11,691 nucleotides of DNA, taken from Pseudomonadota bacterium. Its GTDB lineage: Bacteria; Pseudomonadota; Alphaproteobacteria; Rhodospirillales; 2-02-FULL-58-16. The notes under the pieces are model-generated. The model was given only the letters and a program-made list of their open reading frames with translations. It searched no databases and was not told the DNA's origin. Numbering within the stretch: position 1 is the stretch's first letter; the number at the start of each line of letters is the position of its first letter. Below are positions 7,378 through 11,691 of the stretch, in pieces. The stretch is from positions 1 to 11,691 of the forward strand of contig JADFHR010000087.1 in the NCBI GenBank assembly GCA_022567015.1. The letters run 5' to 3'. Position numbers and translations under genes: made by a program.

Positions 7378-7818
7378 ATGACACACCCGCCCCGCCGCGC
7401 CCCGCTGCTCGCCGCCGCCGTTTTCGCCGCCGCCCTGGGCTGGGGCGATGTCGACGCGGCGGAGCGCGCCGCCGGGCAAGGCTCGGTCGCCTTCGTCGGC
7501 GGCATCGAGGACCTGCCGCTGATGCCCGGCCTGGAAGAGGACGCCCAGGGGCGGATGGTCTTCGACACCGCCGCCGGGCGCATCGTCGAGGCCTATGCGT
7601 CGGGCGCGGTGTCCCGGGCCCAGGTGTTGGATTTCTACGCAGCTACCTTGCCGCAGCTTGGCTGGAGGCGCGAGGGGGAGGCCGCCTTCCGCCGCGAAGA
7701 CGAAATCCTGGTCCTGGAATTCTCCGCCGGTAAGGCCGGTTCTGCTCCGGCCCTCACCGTCCGCTTCGCCCTGTCGCCGGCGCAGGCCGGCGGCAGCCGC
7801 CGTCCCGAAAAACCTTGA
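7378..7818 (+). CDS. Small exported protein of unknown function
   Basis: A 146-residue protein that I do not assign to a named family. It starts with a typical Sec signal peptide: a positively charged MTHPPRRAP, a hydrophobic stretch LLAAAVFAAALGW (10-22), and a likely cleavage site after VDA (27). The mature part includes FVGGIEDLPLMPGL (39-52), GRIVEAYASGAVSRAQVLDFY (67-87), LPQLGWRREGEAAFRRED (91-108) and a strand ILVLEFSAG (110-118). This looks like a small alpha/beta domain of about 90 residues. The tail is basic (GGSRRPEKP). ATG 7378 was chosen because it begins the signal peptide and has GGAG at 7364-7367 upstream. It lies 22 bases after mutM and 11 bases before the enoyl-CoA hydratase gene, so all three are probably co-transcribed. 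A periplasmic or envelope location is inferred. Confidence 0.8.
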   Translation: MTHPPRRAPLLAAAVFAAALGWGDVDAAERAAGQGSVAFVGGIEDLPLMPGLEEDAQGRMVFDTAAGRIVEAYASGAVSRAQVLDFYAATLPQLGWRREGEAAFRREDEILVLEFSAGKAGSAPALTVRFALSPAQAGGSRRPEKP

Positions 7819-7829
7819 GGAGGGGCCCG

Positions 7830-8606
7830 ATGGCTTATGAGAACATCATCGCCGAGAAGAAAGGCCGCGTCGGCCTGATCACCTTCAATCGGACGAAGGC
7901 GCTCAACGCCCTGAACGCGGCCCTCATCGCGGAGCTCGAGCAGGCCCTCGATTCGTTCGAGGCCGACGACGAAGTGGGCGCCATCGTGATTACCGGCAAC
8001 GACAAGGCCTTCGCCGCCGGGGCGGACATCAAGGAGATGCAGGACAAGACCTTCATCGACGCCTACCTCGGTGATTTCATCACCCGGGACTGGGAGCGCA
8101 TCGCCACCTGCCGCAAGCCGGTCATCGCGGCGGTGGCCGGCTATGCCCTGGGCGGCGGGTGCGAGATCGCCATGATGTGCGACTTCATCCTCGCCGCGGA
8201 CAACGCCAGGTTCGGCCAGCCCGAAATCACCCTGGGCACCATGCCCGGCGCCGGCGGCACCCAGCGCCTGGCCCGCCTGGCGGGCAAGTCCAAGGCCATG
8301 GAGATGTGCCTGACGGGACGCATGATGGACGCGGAGGAAGCCGAGCGCATCGGCCTGGTCAGCCGTATCGTGCCCGTGGCCGAGCTGGTGGAAGAGGCGC
8401 TGAAGACGGCCGAGACCATCGCCGGGATGTCCAGGCCCGCCGTGCTGATGACCAAGGAGGCGGTCAACCGCGCCTATGAGACGACCCTTTCCGAAGGCAT
8501 CCGCTTCGAGCGCCGCCTGTTCCACGCCACCTTCGCCACCGAGGATCAGAAAGAGGGCATGGCGGCGTTCACCGAGAAACGCCAACCCAGGTTTACCAAC
8601 AAATAG
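7830..8606 (+). CDS. Enoyl-CoA hydratase (crotonase family)
   Basis: A 258-residue crotonase that adds water across trans-2-enoyl-CoA, as in beta-oxidation. CoA/oxyanion-hole segments are FAAGADIKEM (61-70) and AGYALGGGCEIAMMCD (103-118). The two catalytic glutamates of true hydratases are both present: E112 in GGGCEIA and E132 in GQPEITLGTMPGAGGTQRL (129-147). The C-terminal helices SRPAVLMTKEAVNRAYE and EDQKEGMAAFTEKRQPRF are typical of the short-chain enoyl-CoA hydratase branch. The start ATG 7830 has a strong GAGGAGGG (7817-7824), and the upstream gene stops 11 bases earlier. Which physiological acyl-CoA it uses cannot be told; a crotonase next to rpsT is a familiar alphaproteobacterial arrangement. 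Confidence 0.95.
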   Translation: MAYENIIAEKKGRVGLITFNRTKALNALNAALIAELEQALDSFEADDEVGAIVITGNDKAFAAGADIKEMQDKTFIDAYLGDFITRDWERIATCRKPVIAAVAGYALGGGCEIAMMCDFILAADNARFGQPEITLGTMPGAGGTQRLARLAGKSKAMEMCLTGRMMDAEEAERIGLVSRIVPVAELVEEALKTAETIAGMSRPAVLMTKEAVNRAYETTLSEGIRFERRLFHATFATEDQKEGMAAFTEKRQPRFTNK

Positions 8607-8673
8607 CCGGCCTCGACCCGGGCGGCGCGTCCGTGGGCCAGCGCCCCTTGGTATTAATTCCCCACACGCGGGG

Positions 8674-8702
8674 TTGACGGGACCGGGTGCCGGAGATATA
8701 AG
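8674..8702 (+). promoter_or_regulatory. Sigma-70 promoter of rpsT
   Basis: TTGACG (8674-8679) and TATAAG (8697-8702) are separated by exactly 17 bases. Each matches five of six consensus positions, making it one of the two best promoters in the window. Transcription would begin near 8709, giving a leader of about 34 bases before the rpsT ATG. Confidence 0.85.
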
Positions 8703-8742
8703 CCGGCCTTCCTTTTCGCGATCACCGGATACAGGTTGCTCG

Positions 8743-9009
8743 ATGGCCACTCACGACTCGGCAAAGAAACGCATCCGTCAAATCAAGCGCCGCACCGCGG
8801 TCAGGGGCGCCAGGCTCAGCCGCATCCGCACCTTTCTGCGCAACGTGGAGCGGGCCATCGCGGGCGGCGACAAGGAACAGGCGACGGCCGCGTTCCGCGC
8901 CGCCCAGCCGGAGTTGATGCGTGGCGTCAACAAAGGTTTGTTCCACCGCAACACGGTGTCGCGCAAACTTTCGCGCCTGTCGGCCAGGATCAAGGGCATG
9001 GCGGCCTGA
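8743..9009 (+). CDS. rpsT: 30S ribosomal protein S20
   Basis: An 88-residue, very basic, all-helical protein that binds 16S rRNA in the small subunit body. The N-terminus MATHDSAKKRIRQIKRRTAVR corresponds to the S20 pattern ANxxSAKKRxRxxxKRxxxN. The C-terminal HRNTVSRKLSRLSARIKGMAA is the usual S20 end. Length matches the family. The start follows the strong promoter at 8674-8702. The Shine-Dalgarno is weak (ACAGG at 8731-8735); weak sites and autoregulation are known for S20 in E. coli, but I do not infer that here. It is followed by its own terminator and forms a monocistronic unit. Confidence 0.97.
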   Translation: MATHDSAKKRIRQIKRRTAVRGARLSRIRTFLRNVERAIAGGDKEQATAAFRAAQPELMRGVNKGLFHRNTVSRKLSRLSARIKGMAA

Positions 9010-9031
9010 AATTCAGAACACGTTGCGATGC

Positions 9032-9064
9032 GGGCCGCGTCCTGATTCATGCGGCCCTTTTTTT
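9032..9064 (+). terminator. Rho-independent terminator of rpsT
   Basis: GGGCCGC (9032-9038) pairs with GCGGCCC (9051-9057) in a perfect 7-bp GC-rich stem with a 12-base loop. Seven consecutive T residues (9058-9064) follow. It starts 22 bases after the rpsT stop codon. Confidence 0.92.
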
Positions 9065-9303
9065 ATGCGCGGACCGCAAGATGGTGCGCGCGGATGCCTG
9101 CCGAAAAATTTTTCCCAATATTTTTTCGACGTTCCCTATTCGGACACGTTGCCACGGCACGGTCCGCTCTGTAAATTTGAATTCACCAACGCACCGGGGG
9201 GGCATTCCAAAAAAAAGCAGGCACGCAAGGGCTTTTGAAACATTTCTTAAGTAGTCACGCGTGTGGCTGTGTGTCTTGTAGTAGGTAAGAAGTATTTCTA
9301 GCG

Positions 9304-9319
9304 CAGTTAAATTTAACTG
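9304..9319. promoter_or_regulatory. Perfect 16-bp palindrome, possible operator
   Basis: CAGTTAAATTTAACTG is its own reverse complement over all 16 bases. It lies in the AT-rich region about 315 bases ahead of dnaA and 33 bases before a TATACT box. Its core 10-mer AAATTTAACT recurs just upstream of coaBC (5551-5560). A dimeric regulator site is plausible; the protein is unknown. Confidence 0.4.
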
Positions 9320-9476
9320 GGCGAACAAATAAAATACTGAGAATCGGCGTCTATACTAAAAAGGGCTGTTGCAGGGCGCGCCGGGTCTTTGGTTTATGGT
9401 CTCATCCGGGGCCGGTGAGGCGGGTTTCCGGATCAGCGTTCAACGACCAAAACACGGACTCAGGGGGGATGAGGAC

Positions 9477-9611
9477 ACCACCTCTTTTGGTGGTTCGGGT
9501 TGATTTCGAAGGTTTCGCCTTCGCCGTACCCCTCTTTATCTCGCACGCGTCGCGGTAGGACATTGCCCACCCTGTGTGGGGAAAAACGTCCGCCCGCCGT
9601 GGTGCCGGACG
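9477..9611 (+). other. Four consecutive hairpins in the putative dnaA leader
   Basis: Four perfect stem-loops lie in a row before dnaA: ACCACC/GGTGGT (9477-9482 with 9489-9494, 6-base loop), CGAAGG/CCTTCG (9507-9512 with 9518-9523, 5-base loop), CCCAC/GTGGG (9566-9570 with 9576-9580, 5-base loop) and CGTCCG/CGGACG (9587-9592 with 9606-9611, 13-base loop). None is followed by a T-tract, so terminator function is unlikely. If transcribed, they would give dnaA a structured 5' untranslated region ending about 24 bases before the ATG. Confidence 0.5.
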
Positions 9612-9635
9612 GCCTAAGTGGGGGCGATTGAGAAA

Positions 9636-11021
9636 ATGGGAACGGGGACGACCGATAACCTTGTCGATGAACAGTGGGCATCGGTTTGCAGTAGCCTGCG
9701 CATGGAGATCGGCGAGGCCGCGTACCAGAGCTGGGTGAAGCCCATGACCGTGCGCGGAGTGCGTGACGGTCAGGTGAGAATCTCCGTCCCCACCCGTTTC
9801 ATGCGCGACTGGGTGGTGGCCCACTACGCGGACCGGTTGTTCACCCTGTGGAACGGCGAGGACGCGGCGATCCGCGCGGTCGACGTTTTCGTCCAGCCCG
9901 AACGCTACCAGGCGACCTCGGCGCCGCCCGACGAGAAGGACTCCACCGCCGCGGCCGCGCCGACAAAGACCGGCAACGGCGGACGTTACAAAGACGACCT
10001 CAGCGCGCCGCTGGATCGCCGCTTCACGTTCGAGAATTTCGTCGTCGGCAAGCCCAACGAATTCGCCTACGCCGCCGCCCACCGCGTCGCCGAGGCCACG
10101 ACGGTGCTGTTCAACCCGCTGTTCCTGTACGGCGGCGTGGGACTGGGCAAGACCCATCTCATGCACGCCATCGCCTGGCACATCCGCGCCGCCGATCCGT
10201 CGCGCACGGTGGTCTACCTTTCGGCGGAAAAGTTCATGTACCGTTTTATCCGCGCCCTGCGCGAGAAGAACACGATGGACTTCAAGGACCAGTTCCGCTC
10301 CGTCGACGTGTTGATGATCGACGACGTGCAGTTCATCAGCGGCAAGGACTCGACCCAGGAAGAGTTCTTCCACACGTTCAACGCCCTGGTCGATCAGGGA
10401 CGGCAGATCGTCATCTCCGCCGACAAGTCGCCATCGGACCTGGAAGGCATGGAGGAGCGCCTGAGATCGCGCCTCAGCTGCGGTCTGGTCGGCGACATCC
10501 ACGCCACCACCTACGAGCTGCGCCTGGGGATCCTCCAGTCCAAGGCCGAGCAGATGGGCGTCAACGTGCCGGGCAAGGTGATGGAGTTCCTGGCCCACAA
10601 GATCACGGCGAATGTGCGCGAGCTCGAAGGCGCGCTCAACCGGATCGTCGCCCATGCGCAACTGGTGGGCCGCAGCATTTCATTAGAGACCACCCAGGAA
10701 GTGCTTCACGACCTGTTGCGCGCCAACGACCGGCGCGTCACCATCGAGGAGATTCAGAAGAGCGTCGCTTCCCACTTCAATATCCGCCTCTCCGACATGC
10801 ACTCGGCCAGGCGCGCCCGCTCCGTCGCCCGCCCCCGCCAGGTGGCCATGTATCTGGCCAAGCAACTGACGTCACGCTCGCTGCCCGAGATCGGACGCAA
10901 GTTCGGCGGACGCGACCACACTACGGTGATGCACGCCGTGCGCAAGGTGGATGAGTTGCGCGAGTACGACTCCGGCTTCGCCGAGGATGTGGAACTCCTG
11001 CGTCGCATGTTGGAGGGCTGA
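9636..11021 (+). CDS. dnaA: Chromosomal replication initiator protein DnaA
   Basis: The AAA+ ATPase that binds DnaA boxes, opens oriC and loads the replicative helicase, 461 residues. Domain I (about 10-90) has the helicase/partner-binding pattern EQWASVCSSLRMEIGEAAYQSWVKP. Domain II (about 91-125) is a short, low-complexity, alanine- and threonine-rich linker. Domain III has Walker A GGVGLGKTH (166-174), Walker B LMIDDVQF (226-233), sensor 1 ISADKSPSDLEG (260-271), the arginine-rich box RLRSRLSCGL (275-284) and sensor 2 NVRELEGALNR (326-336). Domain IV carries the DNA-binding helix-turn-helix with RPRQVAMYLAKQLT (399-412) and the signature GGRDHTTVMHA (424-434). ATG 9636 was preferred over an in-frame GTG at 9618, because related proteins begin near this point; neither has a strong ribosome binding site. 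dnaN follows after 215 bases, with its own promoter. Confidence 0.98.
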   Translation: MGTGTTDNLVDEQWASVCSSLRMEIGEAAYQSWVKPMTVRGVRDGQVRISVPTRFMRDWVVAHYADRLFTLWNGEDAAIRAVDVFVQPERYQATSAPPDEKDSTAAAAPTKTGNGGRYKDDLSAPLDRRFTFENFVVGKPNEFAYAAAHRVAEATTVLFNPLFLYGGVGLGKTHLMHAIAWHIRAADPSRTVVYLSAEKFMYRFIRALREKNTMDFKDQFRSVDVLMIDDVQFISGKDSTQEEFFHTFNALVDQGRQIVISADKSPSDLEGMEERLRSRLSCGLVGDIHATTYELRLGILQSKAEQMGVNVPGKVMEFLAHKITANVRELEGALNRIVAHAQLVGRSISLETTQEVLHDLLRANDRRVTIEEIQKSVASHFNIRLSDMHSARRARSVARPRQVAMYLAKQLTSRSLPEIGRKFGGRDHTTVMHAVRKVDELREYDSGFAEDVELLRRMLEG

Positions 11022-11113
11022 CGGGCTTTTCGGCGGCGCCTTCAGGGGCGATGTTCCGGGTCCCGGGACGGACGACCGCAGGAGCGGAAATCGCTTCGGG
11101 TTCCAAGGGCTTT

Positions 11114-11122
11114 TGCTATAAT
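11114..11122 (+). promoter_or_regulatory. Extended -10 promoter of dnaN
   Basis: TGCTATAAT is a perfect TATAAT (11117-11122) preceded by the TGn extension (11114-11116). The -35 region (around 11094-11100) is poor, which an extended -10 can tolerate. Transcription would start near 11129, about 108 bases before the dnaN ATG. Confidence 0.75.
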
Positions 11123-11134
11123 GACAACCTTCTC

Positions 11135-11209
11135 ACGGGGCATTTCCATGGCCCCGTCCGCCCCTTTTTCGGAGGGGTCCGGATATTGTAAGGCGTGCGC
11201 GTGCGCGCC
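11135..11209 (+). other. Three hairpins in the dnaN leader
   Basis: ACGGGGC (11135-11141) pairs with GCCCCGT (11151-11157) over a 9-base loop. CCCCT (11161-11165) pairs with AGGGG (11173-11177). GGCGTGC (11192-11198) pairs with GCGCGCC (11203-11209) around a GCGT tetraloop, with one G-U pair. The first stem is followed seven bases later by a run of five T (11165-11169), so weak termination or attenuation is conceivable. All three lie between the predicted start of transcription and the ATG. Confidence 0.45.
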
Positions 11210-11236
11210 AACCAAACCACGGACCTTGAAGACGCC

Positions 11237-11691
11237 ATGAAACTCACCATCGAACGGGCCGCGTTCTTGAAAGCGCTGGGACACGTGCAAAGCGTGGTCG
11301 AACGCCGCAACACCATTCTCATCCTCTCGAATGTGAAACTGGAGGCCGGCGACAACCGCCTGCGCCTGAACGCCACCGACCTGGACCTGGACATGGTCGA
11401 AAGCGTGGCCGCCGAGGTGGCCATCCCGGGCGCCACCACGGCGCCGGCGCACACCCTCTACGACATCGTGCGCAAGCTGCCCGAAGGCTCGCAGATCGAA
11501 ATCGAACGGGGCGGCGAGGATGGGCGTCTCACTCTGGTTTCCGGGCGTTCCCGCTTCTCGCTGGCCTGCCTGCCGCCCGAGGAATACCCGGTGATGTCGG
11601 GGGGGGACCTGCCCCACACCTTCCGTTTGGCGGCGGCGGACCTGCGCACCCTGATCGACCGCACGCGCTTCGCCATCTCCACCGAGGAAAC
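11237..11691 (+). CDS. dnaN: DNA polymerase III beta subunit (sliding clamp), 3' truncated by window edge
   Basis: The first 151 codons of the ring-shaped clamp that tethers DNA polymerase III to DNA. The N-terminus MKLTIERAAFLKALGHVQSVVERRNT is typical, followed by LNATDLDLDM (44-53), LYDIVRKLPEGSQIEIE (74-90), SGRSRFSLACLPPEEYPVM (102-120) and the start of the second clamp domain LAAADLRTLIDRTRFAIS (131-148). The reading frame is open to the edge; the full protein is expected to have about 370 residues. One small oddity is NTILILSNV at 25-33, where a proline is usual after NTI. The start ATG follows a weak GAAGAC-type site. It lies downstream of dnaA in the standard order and has its own promoter at 11114-11122. 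Confidence 0.97.
   Translation, partial: MKLTIERAAFLKALGHVQSVVERRNTILILSNVKLEAGDNRLRLNATDLDLDMVESVAAEVAIPGATTAPAHTLYDIVRKLPEGSQIEIERGGEDGRLTLVSGRSRFSLACLPPEEYPVMSGGDLPHTFRLAAADLRTLIDRTRFAISTEE

Larger units (their letters stand above)
9065..9635. other. AT-rich non-coding region upstream of dnaA
   Basis: About 570 bases without a credible gene on either strand. It is clearly richer in A and T than the coding DNA around it, especially 9102-9127 and 9283-9365. Contents seen are a 12-bp palindrome GAAAAATTTTTC (9103-9114) followed by AATATT (9117-9122), a 16-bp palindrome (9304-9319), TATACT (9352-9357) as a possible -10 box without a good -35, and four short hairpins (9477-9611). Only one weak DnaA-box-like site (TTCCCCACA on the minus strand, 9575-9583, 7 of 9 matches) was found next to dnaA. 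It probably contains the dnaA promoter and leader. An origin function is not shown by the sequence. Confidence 0.7.

Noticed and set aside
9341..9461. GANTC sites (9341-9345 and 9457-9461) as CcrM control of dnaA
   Set aside because: Two or three such sites in about 600 bases is close to chance expectation, and other copies occur inside ordinary genes of this window.
9065..9635. oriC between rpsT and dnaA
   Set aside because: The region is AT-rich and next to dnaA, but I find only one weak DnaA-box-like site by the gene (7 of 9 matches) and another 7-of-9 match inside the rpsT terminator tail. There is no cluster. Several alphaproteobacteria place oriC elsewhere. A GC-skew or marker-frequency analysis would decide.
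9618..9635. GTG start for dnaA, six codons upstream
   Set aside because: It is possible but has no better ribosome binding site. The ATG at 9636 fits the usual DnaA N-terminus and leaves the hairpins untranslated.
9402..10661. Long minus-strand open frame opposite dnaA
   Set aside because: Its translation has no recognisable domain, and it mirrors the codon structure of dnaA in high-GC DNA. The same applies to other long antisense frames in the window.

Overview
The window is about 11.7 kb of GC-rich bacterial chromosome. Gene content and protein sequences point to an alphaproteobacterium, most likely Rhodospirillales-like. The supporting features are the mutM/ubiE/coaBC/dut cluster, an exported small protein and an enoyl-CoA hydratase ahead of rpsT, a DnaA of alphaproteobacterial type, and dnaN directly after dnaA. 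The taxonomic call is inference from protein resemblance; no rRNA or other decisive marker is present. No prophage, insertion sequence, CRISPR array or tRNA gene was seen. This is essentially core chromosome with one repeat insertion.

Layout. (1) At the left edge, a class I SAM methyltransferase (3-845, +) converges on a minus-strand block. (2) Reading leftward from 3730, this block encodes an Rrf2-family regulator, a cysteine synthase, a MoeB/ThiF-type E1-like adenylyltransferase and a DsrE-like protein. It looks like a sulfur-metabolism operon with its own regulator. (3) Between that operon and dut is a 60-bp unit present twice in tandem. Each copy carries a 12-bp-stem hairpin with a GTAG foot, the architecture of REP elements. 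One copy supplies the dut stop codon. (4) ubiE, coaBC and dut follow one another on the minus strand. coaBC and dut overlap by four bases (GTGA), and coaBC has its own putative promoter. ubiB, commonly found between ubiE and coaBC in alphaproteobacteria, is absent here. (5) From 6513 rightward everything is on the plus strand: mutM, an exported protein of unknown function, a crotonase-family enoyl-CoA hydratase, rpsT with a clear sigma-70 promoter and a rho-independent terminator, then about 570 bp of AT-rich non-coding DNA, dnaA, a structured leader, and dnaN running off the right edge.

The plus-strand right half is the chromosome-replication locus. The non-coding DNA before dnaA has AT-rich palindromic tracts, a perfect 16-bp palindrome and four consecutive short hairpins. 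It lacks a convincing cluster of DnaA boxes, so I do not call it oriC. The dnaN leader also holds three hairpins behind a consensus extended -10 element.

I see no wholly new multi-gene system. The points most worth a second look are the REP-like tandem duplication that includes the dut 3' end, the Rrf2-cysK-moeB-DsrE arrangement, a MutM zinc finger missing its fourth cysteine, the missing ubiB, and the structured leaders of dnaA and dnaN.
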